Shown here: positions 7,914 to 16,400 of the stretch, piece after piece
How the letters are laid out: the number at the start of each line of letters is the position of its first letter
Numbering within the stretch: position 1 is the stretch's first letter
Translations under genes and position numbers: made by a program
Source: Candidatus Zixiibacteriota bacterium
GTDB lineage: Bacteria > Zixibacteria > MSB-5A5 > GN15 > JAAZOE01
Assembly (NCBI GenBank): GCA_036480375.1
Contig: JAZGGI010000022.1
Location: 27,489-91,488, forward strand
DNA length: 64,000 bases
Direction: 5' to 3'
The notes under the pieces: generated by a model
What the model was told of the DNA's origin: nothing
Seen by the model: only the letters and a program-made list of their open reading frames with translations
Databases searched by the model: none

Positions 7914-9359
7914 TCAGAAATCACCTTTACCGGGCTTAAATTCCCCATGAGTGATAGTTCCTCCACTTAACTGGAATAACGAAGGACCCATTTCATCGGT
8001 GATTTCTTTATAAATGATACCAAAATGCAGCACCACTCCAGGATAGACTTTCTTAATCGCAATGATTTTGGCATTTTGATTTTGCTGGATTTTCGTTTCT
8101 AATGCTTCTTTTTGTTTGGCAAATTTTTCTTTTTGTGCTGGTAAATTTTTCTTAAATGCTTCCAGTTTCTTTAGGGCCGCTTCCTTATTCGGCGCCAATT
8201 TACCATCCATTTGCAGCCTATAAAAAGCGTAAAGTCCCTCATTGACTCTTTCTTCGTTTTCATTTAACTGCTTAATTTCATTTATCACGGTCCGGTATTT
8301 TTTCATCAATTCAGCGTTATAGGCAACCTGAAGTTTGGTTCTCGTGCCGGCTTCCGAGCCCAAAATTGTAGCTTTAATCTCATCTCCGGCCATTATTTTA
8401 CCGCCGACGATTCGACCCTTGGATCCCTTTACGATAACTCGTTCATGGGCAGTTAAGAGGCTATTAAATACTTCGCCTCCAACATAAATCGCGTGCCCGG
8501 CCCCAATTATCTGATCATCGACATATTTGCAATGAACATCAGTGGCTGCTTTGAGAAGGCCGTTGCGACTTCCCCAAAAACCGCCTTTTACCATTATGCT
8601 GCCCCCACTGATGATTTTGGCATCCTCAACATTTTTGTATATTTCAATATCGCCTTTGGCGATTACTTCATAATTAGCTTCCACACTTCCTTTAATTATA
8701 AGCGAGCCATTATGCTTAATATTACCGGTTTTGGTATTAACCCCGCCGCCAATTATGTGTATTTCATTAACGTTGATCCGTCTTCCGCTTGTCACCAGAG
8801 AACCATTGCAATCGGCGTACAATTCCAATCCGTTGTCAGAGATGCGAGTATTTTGCCCGGCTGGTAATTTGATATCTTTGCCCGTTTTGGCTGAGACTTT
8901 TTCACCGAGAACGTTTGTCCCGGGAATCCCTTCGTTGGCTGGTGATTTTACGACAAGTAATTGATCTTTTTCCGTGCATCGAACAAAACTAATATCTTTG
9001 TAGTCGATCCTGCCTTCGTCGTCTTCCTTGGGCTGTAATTTTTGGATCTCTTCAAACTTATATTCTAATTGAGCATCTAATCCCTTTACAGGCTGTTTTC
9101 CAGTCGCTATAGTTATATCCTGATCATATAGTGAATCAGTTACTATTTTCTCAATGAGTTCTTCATCAATCCCAAAAGAGATTTTATGGGTATTAAGAGC
9201 CTGCTTGATTTCATCCGGGGTTGGAGGCGGATTATCTTCCGACGGCCAGGGAATTCTTATGGTTGCGGTCATTTTATCGGGTACAATTGTTACTCTTATA
9301 TTCGATTCCGAAAGAGCGGAATCAGCCCCATTTTTCTTCTGGTCAGTGGCTTGATTCAA
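7914..9359 (-). CDS. FapA (DUF342) domain protein
   Basis: 481 residues. The N-terminal half is the FapA-specific region; residues about 150-330 form a repetitive beta-helix-like Gly/Ile-rich core (IHIIGGG, GSLIIKGSV, GGSIMVKGGF) typical of FapA/DUF342. A charged helical stretch (about 350-430) and a short beta segment follow. Family members have been linked to flagellar assembly and polar localisation in Vibrio and are cytoplasmic. It is the last gene of the minus-strand flagellar and signalling block, 15 bases after a receiver gene, which supports a role with that machinery; the exact function is inferred from family and context. Confidence 0.82.
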   Translation of the reverse strand: MNQATDQKKNGADSALSESNIRVTIVPDKMTATIRIPWPSEDNPPPTPDEIKQALNTHKISFGIDEELIEKIVTDSLYDQDITIATGKQPVKGLDAQLEYKFEEIQKLQPKEDDEGRIDYKDISFVRCTEKDQLLVVKSPANEGIPGTNVLGEKVSAKTGKDIKLPAGQNTRISDNGLELYADCNGSLVTSGRRINVNEIHIIGGGVNTKTGNIKHNGSLIIKGSVEANYEVIAKGDIEIYKNVEDAKIISGGSIMVKGGFWGSRNGLLKAATDVHCKYVDDQIIGAGHAIYVGGEVFNSLLTAHERVIVKGSKGRIVGGKIMAGDEIKATILGSEAGTRTKLQVAYNAELMKKYRTVINEIKQLNENEERVNEGLYAFYRLQMDGKLAPNKEAALKKLEAFKKNLPAQKEKFAKQKEALETKIQQNQNAKIIAIKKVYPGVVLHFGIIYKEITDEMGPSLFQLSGGTITHGEFKPGKGDF

Positions 9360-9374
9360 TATATGATCCTCGGT

Positions 9375-9779
9375 TTAGCCTTCTCTTGATATATTCCCTC
9401 GACCGGACATCAATCTCCAGTAGGCACGTTCAACTATAAGATTTATCTCAAAACTCTTGAACGGTTTAGTAATATATTCATCAGCTCCAAGCAGCAACGC
9501 GTCCTTGACGCTATATGAATCCCCATAGGCGGTCATAATAATCACTCCGATCGATGGATATTTGCTGCGGACATTTTTTAACAACTCAAACCCATTCATT
9601 TTGGGCATTTTAATATCGGAAATAAGGAGATCGTATGTTCCCTGAGAGAGTTTATCTAACGCTTCCTCGCCGTTTTCGGCAGTATCTACACCATACCCTT
9701 CCTGAACAAGAATTTTCACAAGCAGGTTACGAAGCATTTCCTCATCATCAACCACCAAAATTTTGCATTCAGCATTCAT
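9375..9779 (-). CDS. Single-domain response regulator (CheY-like)
   Basis: 134 residues, a lone receiver. Acidic pair Asp11-Asp12 (VVDDEE), phospho-acceptor Asp55 (ISDIKMP), the Thr of IIMTAYG and the switch Lys of ITKPF are all present. There is no output domain, so it must act by protein contact, either as a CheY at the motor or as a phosphorelay intermediate. An AGGTCAGGAAAAT stretch with weak ribosome-site character precedes the ATG. It sits between another lone receiver gene and fapA. Confidence 0.9.
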   Translation of the reverse strand: MNAECKILVVDDEEMLRNLLVKILVQEGYGVDTAENGEEALDKLSQGTYDLLISDIKMPKMNGFELLKNVRSKYPSIGVIIMTAYGDSYSVKDALLLGADEYITKPFKSFEINLIVERAYWRLMSGRGNISREG

Positions 9780-9824
9780 ATTTTCCTGACCTATAGTCTA
9801 TAACGCATTAAAAGAGACACCCTA

Positions 9825-9851
9825 ATTATATTAAATCGGGAAAATTGTTAA
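9825..9851 (-). promoter_or_regulatory. Possible sigma-70 promoter before the receiver gene
   Basis: On the minus strand TTAACA (9851-9846), a 15-base spacer and TATAAT (9830-9825), 45 bases before the start at 9779. The -10 is perfect but the spacer is short. It could give the receiver-fapA pair its own promoter. Confidence 0.3.
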
Positions 9852-9870
9852 AAAGTTGAGCTTATAAGAG

Positions 9871-10284
9871 TTAACATTTTTCTATCGCCAAATCGGCCAA
9901 TTCGGCAATAAAATCGTCTAAATTTACCGGTTTTCGCAGTACTCGACACCCACCCATCGTTCCCGCCTGCCGAATCAATTCTTCGGTGGCATTACCGGTA
10001 ACAATCACAATGGGAAGATGGGGCCGCGATTTTTTAATGTTTTCGATCGCGTCCAATCCTGATATCTCGGGCATAACCAGGTCAAGAGTAACTATGTCAT
10101 AATTGGTATTCTTGACCTTTTCGATGGCTTCCATACCGCCTGAAGCCGCATCGACATTAAAAAGTGGTGAGGTTTTGCAAAAATCGACAAAAACGTTCCG
10201 GACGCTTTCTTCATCATCAACTATAAGTATATTAATCGGTTCCCCTGCCCGCTTATCGATTAGCTTTTGAATCATTTCATTCAT
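9871..10284 (-). CDS. Single-domain response regulator (CheY-like)
   Basis: 137 residues with a 17-residue N-terminal lead before the receiver. VDDEE gives Asp23-Asp24, phospho-acceptor Asp68 lies in TLDLVMPE, and the switch Lys is in LRKPVN. There is no output domain. It follows the CheW gene by 44 bases, so it may be the CheY or an adaptor of the chemosensory complex; no CheA is present in this window. Confidence 0.9.
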   Translation of the reverse strand: MNEMIQKLIDKRAGEPINILIVDDEESVRNVFVDFCKTSPLFNVDAASGGMEAIEKVKNTNYDIVTLDLVMPEISGLDAIENIKKSRPHLPIVIVTGNATEELIRQAGTMGGCRVLRKPVNLDDFIAELADLAIEKC

Positions 10285-10328
10285 GGTATACCCGCTTTGT
10301 ATTAATCATTAAATTGCTATCAAATTCA

Positions 10329-11114
10329 CTATGTCAGCTTTTGACCATCTATGATTAAAATCAAATTATCTTCTTTCTTGAAAATACCCTTTAGAAATCG
10401 CGATGCCTGAGTTTTTGCCTTTTCAGGCGCATTTTCAACCTGAGAACTCTTAAGCCTAACGACCTCCGTTACGGCATCGACCTTGATACCTGCCAAATTA
10501 TTATTGTAATCCAGAACAATAATCCTCGTGTTTTTATCATCGTCTTGCTCCGGATACCCCATTCGAGTGCGTAAATCAATCACCGGAATGATGCTTCCCC
10601 TCAAATCGATGACGCCTTTGACATAGACCGGGGCATCTACAATCTTTGTCACTTCCGCGGAACGGTTGATTTCTTTGATATTATTTATATCAATCCCAAA
10701 CTCTTCATAATTGAGATTAAAACACACCAGTTGAATTTCCTCATCGCTCAGATTCTCATCTTGCGTGATTTCCGGTTCATTAATACCCTGATCGTCCGCA
10801 CTTATATTATCGACGGGCGCGGGGACAATTTCTTCCCTGACCATTTCTTCTCGCTCTTCAACGCTGGCCTTGTCGGTGATATTTTGATCGAACTCAGCGT
10901 GAATTATATCTTGTTCGGACTCAAAAACTCCTGATTCAATCGGTATCGATTCAATCTTCTTTTTGGTTTTTCCCGCTTTTGGAGCGGTTACCTTTTTCCT
11001 CTTTGCAATGGTTTTCGTCTCTTTCTTTCGCTCCTTAGCCGTTGAGGACTTTTTTCCTGTTGATTTTTTCCCGGTTTTCGATGGAATGGATATTGGTTTG
11101 GCTTTGCGTGACAT
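10329..11114 (-). CDS. CheW-domain protein with long charged N-terminal extension
   Basis: 261 residues. Residues about 1-60 are extremely Lys/Thr/Ser-rich, about 60-125 are acidic, and the CheW fold occupies about 127-261 (VCFNLNYEEFGIDI, VIDLRGSIIPVIDLR, IKVDAVTEVV). CheW couples chemoreceptors to the kinase CheA. Normal CheW is about 150-165 residues, so the bipolar disordered extension is unusual and could bind membranes, nucleic acid or a partner. GCAGGT precedes the ATG, and the upstream gene stops one base before. Repetitive KK codons are ordinary low-complexity coding. Confidence 0.88.
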   Translation of the reverse strand: MSRKAKPISIPSKTGKKSTGKKSSTAKERKKETKTIAKRKKVTAPKAGKTKKKIESIPIESGVFESEQDIIHAEFDQNITDKASVEEREEMVREEIVPAPVDNISADDQGINEPEITQDENLSDEEIQLVCFNLNYEEFGIDINNIKEINRSAEVTKIVDAPVYVKGVIDLRGSIIPVIDLRTRMGYPEQDDDKNTRIIVLDYNNNLAGIKVDAVTEVVRLKSSQVENAPEKAKTQASRFLKGIFKKEDNLILIIDGQKLT

Positions 11115-11115
11115 T

Positions 11116-11514
11116 TTAATTGACCTGCTTCTGATTTTTTAATTTGGTTAACGTTTCCATTATTTCCTGGCTTAAATTATAGACATGTATTAAGGAGGCC
11201 TCGATTTTGTCATAGGCTCCTCTTTTCTCAATCACTTCAGATGATGACGGAAGACTAAAGAGCATTGCCCGTTCATTTCGAAACGATTCCAAAACTTCCT
11301 TTACCCGCGCTGAGGATTGATTTGATTGAGAGATTAATTCAGTAAACTGGCTTTGCATTTCCTTAAGAGTAGCCTCCTTATTTTGAATACGGGCCACGGT
11401 AATCGCCAAATTTAGCGCCTGCAGTTTAACATCGTCAGCCAATGATTCAACCTGCTCGGCTAATTGTATCAAAACATCTTTCGATGATTTGTCGCTATTT
11501 AGTTCCACAAGCAT
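11116..11514 (-). CDS. Small coiled-coil protein resembling an MCP signalling hairpin tip
   Basis: 132 residues, nearly all helical with heptad character and no membrane segment. Residues 31-42 (LQALNLAITVAR) match the tip sequence of methyl-accepting chemotaxis proteins (LLALNAAIEAAR) at 8 of 12 positions. There is no sensory domain and no clear methylation-site repeat. It lies one base upstream of the CheW gene and overlaps the receiver gene before it, so I infer a soluble partner of this CheW/receiver set. A generic coiled-coil scaffold is the alternative. Confidence 0.6.
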   Translation of the reverse strand: MLVELNSDKSSKDVLIQLAEQVESLADDVKLQALNLAITVARIQNKEATLKEMQSQFTELISQSNQSSARVKEVLESFRNERAMLFSLPSSSEVIEKRGAYDKIEASLIHVYNLSQEIMETLTKLKNQKQVN

Positions 11515-11866
11515 CCTCGGCCAGTAATTCTTTTACCTTATCTTTCAACGGGGCCAGGTCTGATGATTTCATCAAATAAGCGTCGGCCAGCCATGATTGA
11601 AAATCAGACTTATAGGTCGAATAAGCGGAGTTCAGAATAATCGAACAATTAGCCTGCTTTTCTCTAAATTGCTTTAACAATTCGAGACCGTTGACATCCC
11701 CCAGTTCGATATCGAGGATAATTATATCGGGAGAGAATTCCTCAGTTAAAGACAACGCGTCTTCAGCGTTCGATACCGCTTTGACGATATATCCCTCCGA
11801 TTCGAATTCTTTCCGATATAAAACCTGAATATAGGTTTCGTCGTCAACTATCATTATTCTGGGCAT
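11495..11866 (-). CDS. Single-domain response regulator
   Basis: 123 residues from the ATG at 11866 (MPRIMIVDDE), chosen because GGAGG lies 7 bases upstream; a longer reading to 11938 adds unrelated residues. Asp8-Asp9 and phospho-acceptor Asp52 (ILDIELG) are present. The usual Thr is replaced by Ser (LNSAYS) and the Lys-Pro motif by LMKSS, so it is a divergent receiver. It overlaps the end of the PAS-GAF kinase-like gene by 23 bases and the next gene by 20 bases, implying coupled translation and a shared pathway. Confidence 0.85.
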   Translation of the reverse strand: MPRIMIVDDETYIQVLYRKEFESEGYIVKAVSNAEDALSLTEEFSPDIIILDIELGDVNGLELLKQFREKQANCSIILNSAYSTYKSDFQSWLADAYLMKSSDLAPLKDKVKELLAEDACGTK

Positions 11867-13649
11867 TTTCAGCCTCCTCACGCCGGGGAAGATGGATATA
11901 GAGAATCGGACCGCTATGAGCGTCTGATTCAATTCCAAAAATCCCGCCGTGGTATTTAAGAGTTTCCTCAGCGACGATCAACGATAACCTTTTAGTGCTG
12001 TTACTGGCGCCGAAGTACAATCGGAGTTCTTTATTTATCTGACTTTCATTATTTTTGGAATTTTCAAAACTCAATTCCATCCGCAGAGTGTTATCGCAAA
12101 CGCAGGTGCTTACTATCGGAATCAAGGAACCATCAAAATCATTCATTATAACTTGAAATATCTGGTAAAAGGCATAAAGCATTTGATCGTAATTTCCCCA
12201 GAATGGAAGATTTGATTCACCCAATGACAATTTGGCCCGACTTCTGCCCTGCCCCAGCCTGACCGTAAGCATATTTATTGATTCTTTAATCAGTTGATTG
12301 AGATCGAGACAAGCATCCCTGGTTCGGGAAGCTTTGGAAAAATCAAGAACATCGGTCAATACTTCTTCGGCCCTTTGCGTTTCCGAGACAATAATATTTA
12401 GATATTCTGTATCGGGGGAGTCGACCGGTTGGTGTTTATTCATCAAGTTAGCAAAACCGCCAATTATCGTCAGAGGATTGCGCAATTCATGTGCAACAGC
12501 CGCCGTTATTTCTCCAATAACCGACATCTTCTCGGCTTCAATTATTTGGTTCTGGGTTGCGGCCAACCTTTTATTCATGTCTTCCAATTCCAGAGCTCTA
12601 TCTTTCAAATCTTTATATAAATACGAACGCTCCACCGCCGCCGCAGTTTGATCGGCAATTAATTTCAAAAAGCGCCTATCATCATCGGTTATGGTATCCC
12701 CCGTTATAGCGTTGTCAACGACTAAAAGTCCAATCGCCCGGTCTCGTGAGATTAAAGGAGTCGTCGCTACTCGGATATCACCCATTTTGCTTAAATATCG
12801 CCGGGTTATATCATCAATTTCGTCGTCAGAATCAATGACAATTGATTCTTTTTCTTTGATGGCTTTTGTAAACAATGAATCCATCGTCAGATTGATTCGC
12901 AGGGCCCGAAAGCGATCATTGAGAGTACCGCCGTCCTGGAAATTATCACGATAAATCGACAAAGTCTCGACCAGGGTGCGATCATCGCTCTCCAACGCCG
13001 CCCAAATTTTCCCGGCCTCCTCGGCATCATTCGGACCGACCGCCAGATGCCCCTCCAGGAATTTTCCATCTTCATTCAACATAAATAAAAAGGCTCGGTT
13101 GAAACCCAATCCCTGCCGGGCTGTCACCGCGGTCAAAATAATATTCAGGATTTCATCGGTATCCCTTGCCGAAGCGACAGCCTGAGTAATTTGAGAGACA
13201 ATTGATAACTCATTTATCCGGTTGTTTAATTGCTGATGTTTTTTCTCCTGTTCGGTTACATCATCGATAATGCCGAAAACACCCGCTATATTTCCGCTTT
13301 TATCCCAGGCACAGTTACATGATAGGCTGTAATAAGCAAAATGCCCGGTCAGGTTTGTGCCGGGGAAGCAATCAATCTTGAAATGTCCGTCGGTGTTGAA
13401 CAGGTTTCGAATACGCTCTATAATAGTTGAGGAGAGGAAAAATTCCAGTTGCGCCAACGGTTTGCCATGAGCCTCTTCGACCGATTCAAAGCCAAAGATC
13501 TCAATCGCTCGGCGATTAAGCCTGGTCAGACAGCGAGACGTATCTATAAAAAACACTCCGACGCAATTGGCGTCAAAGCAGTTTTCCAGACATTGATGCT
13601 CACCCATATAGCTATCAAGTATGGGAATATTTTCTGCTTCAGTTAGCAT
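11844..13649 (-). CDS. PAS-GAF sensor kinase-like protein with eroded ATPase domain
   Basis: 601 residues, soluble. PAS about 22-135, GAF about 150-340, coiled coil, then an intact dimerisation and phosphotransfer helix with His387 (AVAHELRNPLTIIGG). The region where HATPase_c should be (about 445-590) keeps the length and a C-terminal LPRR strand, but the Asn box is replaced by MLYAFYQIFQVIMNDF and no DxGxG or GxGL box can be seen. It may receive phosphate or scaffold rather than autophosphorylate. The ATG shares one base with the upstream stop. Confidence 0.85.
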   Translation of the reverse strand: MLTEAENIPILDSYMGEHQCLENCFDANCVGVFFIDTSRCLTRLNRRAIEIFGFESVEEAHGKPLAQLEFFLSSTIIERIRNLFNTDGHFKIDCFPGTNLTGHFAYYSLSCNCAWDKSGNIAGVFGIIDDVTEQEKKHQQLNNRINELSIVSQITQAVASARDTDEILNIILTAVTARQGLGFNRAFLFMLNEDGKFLEGHLAVGPNDAEEAGKIWAALESDDRTLVETLSIYRDNFQDGGTLNDRFRALRINLTMDSLFTKAIKEKESIVIDSDDEIDDITRRYLSKMGDIRVATTPLISRDRAIGLLVVDNAITGDTITDDDRRFLKLIADQTAAAVERSYLYKDLKDRALELEDMNKRLAATQNQIIEAEKMSVIGEITAAVAHELRNPLTIIGGFANLMNKHQPVDSPDTEYLNIIVSETQRAEEVLTDVLDFSKASRTRDACLDLNQLIKESINMLTVRLGQGRSRAKLSLGESNLPFWGNYDQMLYAFYQIFQVIMNDFDGSLIPIVSTCVCDNTLRMELSFENSKNNESQINKELRLYFGASNSTKRLSLIVAEETLKYHGGIFGIESDAHSGPILYIHLPRREEAENAQNNDS

Positions 13650-14515
13650 TATTCAATTCCCGAGCTTTTATCAAGATTGAGCATGGTTTCCTTATTATTA
13701 CGCGTATATTGTTCAGAAACCAGGCGATCGATTTTCATTAATTTGTGCGTTATTAACGATATTTGACGAGCCCCGTCGACAATGGCATTGACGCGTTTGG
13801 TTATCTTTTCGGGCAAATCCGCCGACTCCAATTCTATGATCTGGGCGTTACCTACAATGGTGGACAAAGGATTGTTGACCTCATGATTGACTGATATGGC
13901 CAATTCACTGACTGCCTTTAATTTCTCCTGAGCTATGAGTTGGGCCTGGGCTTCTTTTAGTCGAGTCTGGGTTTGTTCAAGGTACAGGTTTTTTTGTTCG
14001 AGCTGTTTCAAATAATTTAGCCGCTCCAGCGATACCGCAATCTGGTCAGTAACTATTTCTAAAAATCGCCTCCGATTCGTATTAAAGGATTTGGAGGTAC
14101 TGTCGGAAAAACACAAGACGCCTACTAATTCATCATCCATCAACAGGGGCAAAATTAAAATACCATCGTGGTGTTTACGTACATGGTCAATTCCCGGTTC
14201 ACGACCCGGAATATACAGAGGCTGTTTTTGTTTTGCGGCCCAACCGGCCAATCCCATCCCCTGCCCGAACTGCAAAAAATCCAGGACATTAACCGTTTTA
14301 CCGCGAGTAGCAACCTCTTTGAGTTCGTTTTGAACTTTATTGAAAAGATACATAGTGGCAGAGTCGAACGGAATTATTTGGGCTATTAAATCCAGAATTT
14401 TTAATAGAGATTTTCTGCTCGTCGGTTTATCCCGCAGGATTTTGGAAATCTCGGCTACCAGCTCGATTTTACTCCAAAAATTTGAAACCTCTTCTTTTAT
14501 CTCAAGTGTGTTCAA
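13649..14515 (-). CDS. GAF-HisKA protein lacking a kinase ATPase domain
   Basis: 288 residues. GAF domain about 25-165, coiled-coil linker about 166-200, then HisKA with His211 (SVNHEVNNPLSTIVG). The protein ends about 75 residues after that His; no HATPase_c domain follows, and the next frame is a separate gene. I read the start as TTG with AAGAGGCAG six bases upstream. It could be phosphorylated in trans by another kinase, or be an adaptor. The one-base overlap with the next, PAS-GAF gene suggests the two work as a pair. Confidence 0.83.
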   Translation of the reverse strand: MNTLEIKEEVSNFWSKIELVAEISKILRDKPTSRKSLLKILDLIAQIIPFDSATMYLFNKVQNELKEVATRGKTVNVLDFLQFGQGMGLAGWAAKQKQPLYIPGREPGIDHVRKHHDGILILPLLMDDELVGVLCFSDSTSKSFNTNRRRFLEIVTDQIAVSLERLNYLKQLEQKNLYLEQTQTRLKEAQAQLIAQEKLKAVSELAISVNHEVNNPLSTIVGNAQIIELESADLPEKITKRVNAIVDGARQISLITHKLMKIDRLVSEQYTRNNKETMLNLDKSSGIE

Positions 14516-14516
14516 T

Positions 14517-15131
14517 CTATCTGCCTCTTAGATGTGGCTTAATTTCGGTAACAATTTCGGATGCCGCTTTATCTTCCAACTTTCGCAAAAATCTTATTTT
14601 TTGAGGGGCTGACATATGTAGATCAGGATCATCGGGGTAATCTTCAGCCAACTGCCATTGTCTTGGACCGGAAATTCTCGTTTTCAATTTCCAGGTGCTG
14701 ATAATTTTACCGCGATTTAAATCAATAAAGCTAAACATGCCGTCAACCTGGCCCTCGACAATATAACGATTCAATATGTAGGGAATTGAAGTGCGCTTGC
14801 GAGTTACAATTTCTCTATTATCCAACCGCAAATATATTAAATACCTCGAGCCGCATTCGTGTCCCCATTCCAATAATCGTTCGAGATTAAACCTTTCATT
14901 CGGAGGAGTCGGCAAAGTGCTGTCTTCCGCGGAGACAATCACTTTGAGATTCATTTGCATCGACAGCTTTTCGACCAACCGGTCAATTAATGCCAGGTCA
15001 TAAATATCGCTTTTTTGCTTTTCTATAACAATCGATATGGTTCTCTGGTCCGATTGTGCCACTGCCACCGCATTGACACAGAGTACGACCATTATTAGCG
15101 CCGTTAATATTTTAGGCGTCATCGGTTTCAT
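14517..15131 (-). CDS. Secreted protein of unknown function in the flagellar/PilZ block
   Basis: 204 residues with a clear signal peptide (about 1-25, ending AVAVAQ). The mature part has alternating strands and helices (ISIVIEKQKSD, YLIYLRLDN, GMFSFIDLNRGKIISTWKL). This is vaguely like periplasmic TolB-N/FlgO-type folds, but I cannot assign a family. No lipobox is seen. It overlaps the PilZ gene before it by 20 bases, so it belongs to the same transcript; a periplasmic or outer-membrane role connected to motility is only inferred. Confidence 0.7.
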   Translation of the reverse strand: MKPMTPKILTALIMVVLCVNAVAVAQSDQRTISIVIEKQKSDIYDLALIDRLVEKLSMQMNLKVIVSAEDSTLPTPPNERFNLERLLEWGHECGSRYLIYLRLDNREIVTRKRTSIPYILNRYIVEGQVDGMFSFIDLNRGKIISTWKLKTRISGPRQWQLAEDYPDDPDLHMSAPQKIRFLRKLEDKAASEIVTEIKPHLRGR

Positions 15132-15633
15132 TTAATTTCCTTGAGTAAATATAATTATTGAGCAAATTCCTGAGCCGCTCGGTGAATGACGACAGATCAG
15201 TGGATAGCTGTCCCAATTCGATTTGACTCATATTGTCGTTGAGTTTTTCGCGGGTAATCGACTCCACGCCGACAAGGTATCCACCCGAATCCATCTCAAC
15301 CCGCTTGACTCTACCCAGGATATTATCAATCGTTTCGCATCCTTCGAGGCGCAGGGACATCGACAGAATGGTATTTTCCAAAAGGGGTTGTTCGATAAAC
15401 ATCAGTATCCCGCCAGCCGAAATATTGATGATTTCGCCCTCGCCGGAAGGACCGTCGCCCGTGGGCCAAAACCCATCGTCCGATTTTATAGATTGATACG
15501 AAACCGGTGCGTCAATATCGATGCGAATAAAGCGACGACGATTATCCTCCATAATCTTGAAGGGCGCGCGAATCTCAAAATCGACCGTTGTCGTTGACGG
15601 TAACCCTTTACCGGTGTGTTTGGTTGCTGACAT
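15112..15633 (-). CDS. PilZ-domain protein
   Basis: 173 residues from the ATG at 15633 (MSATKH), preferred over the ATG nine codons earlier because AAAGGAG lies 7 bases upstream and this avoids overlap with the preceding gene. PilZ cyclic-di-GMP motifs are complete: RRRFIR (about 41-46) and NISAGG. Predicted cytoplasmic c-di-GMP effector. Third of three consecutive PilZ genes. Confidence 0.87.
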   Translation of the reverse strand: MSATKHTGKGLPSTTTVDFEIRAPFKIMEDNRRRFIRIDIDAPVSYQSIKSDDGFWPTGDGPSGEGEIINISAGGILMFIEQPLLENTILSMSLRLEGCETIDNILGRVKRVEMDSGGYLVGVESITREKLNDNMSQIELGQLSTDLSSFTERLRNLLNNYIYSRKLNETDDA

Positions 15634-15634
15634 C

Positions 15635-16399
15635 CTAAACTCCTTTATCCTTTTTTTCACTTATTTTCGTTAAATATTTTCCAAGCTCTTGTTGCTTTTG
15701 GTTTGTAAAAGCAAGCATTATGGGCGGTAATGCCGTCCTCGCCTGCCGGGAAAAATGATTATGTAAATTGTCAGCGGTTATGAACATTATCCCGCAACTG
15801 CACCCGCTTTTGCCATATCCCAATTTAGCCGACCAGCGCACTTGTCCGAATACAAACAACGGACCGGCTAACATGTCGATTTCGAGATTTAATAAGAAAT
15901 ATGAACCGACATCCGCTTGCAGTGAAGTTGATAGCAATATTCCTCCACTTGAGAAATCAACCGTCTGACATTTCTTCCATCTCAAATGACTGAATTGCCC
16001 CGACGACATACTCAAATCGGAAATCGGAGTATAAACTGTTTCAATAATAAGCGGTAATCTCTGGGTTAATCGACGATTCGCCTTGATAATATCACTATCA
16101 ATTATAAGAATGCGAGCGGCATTATTATCCGCGATATAATCGGCTCCGGATTCATACAAAACACCATTTAGAACAAAATTAACCAATACTCGCGCCGATG
16201 TTCTTAAATATCCGTTACCATCAATATTCTTCGGAAGATTTATTTGCAATTGATTATCATCGACCGATAATATTTTTGCCGTATAGACGGTATTTCCATT
16301 ATTCGTACCGGGGAGCTTAATAGTAATATCTTTCTGTATCAGCAACGGCAGCTCTTCAATCAGATGACGATTAAGCTTTATTCCATTCCCGGTCGTCAT
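15635..16399 (-). CDS. YcgR-like two-domain protein with degenerate PilZ
   Basis: 254 residues: an N-terminal YcgR-N-like beta domain (about 1-105) and a C-terminal PilZ-like domain. The RxxxR motif reads RRLTQR and the second motif DFSSGG, so c-di-GMP binding is possible but less certain than in its neighbours. YcgR proteins slow the flagellar motor when bound to c-di-GMP. It ends two bases before the next PilZ start. Confidence 0.78.
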   Translation of the reverse strand: MTTGNGIKLNRHLIEELPLLIQKDITIKLPGTNNGNTVYTAKILSVDDNQLQINLPKNIDGNGYLRTSARVLVNFVLNGVLYESGADYIADNNAARILIIDSDIIKANRRLTQRLPLIIETVYTPISDLSMSSGQFSHLRWKKCQTVDFSSGGILLSTSLQADVGSYFLLNLEIDMLAGPLFVFGQVRWSAKLGYGKSGCSCGIMFITADNLHNHFSRQARTALPPIMLAFTNQKQQELGKYLTKISEKKDKGV

Positions 16400-16400
16400 G

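Noticed and set aside
11867..11938. Upstream start for the receiver gene at 11495-11866
   Set aside because: The extra 24 residues are not receiver sequence and the strong GGAGG site is correctly spaced for the ATG at 11866.
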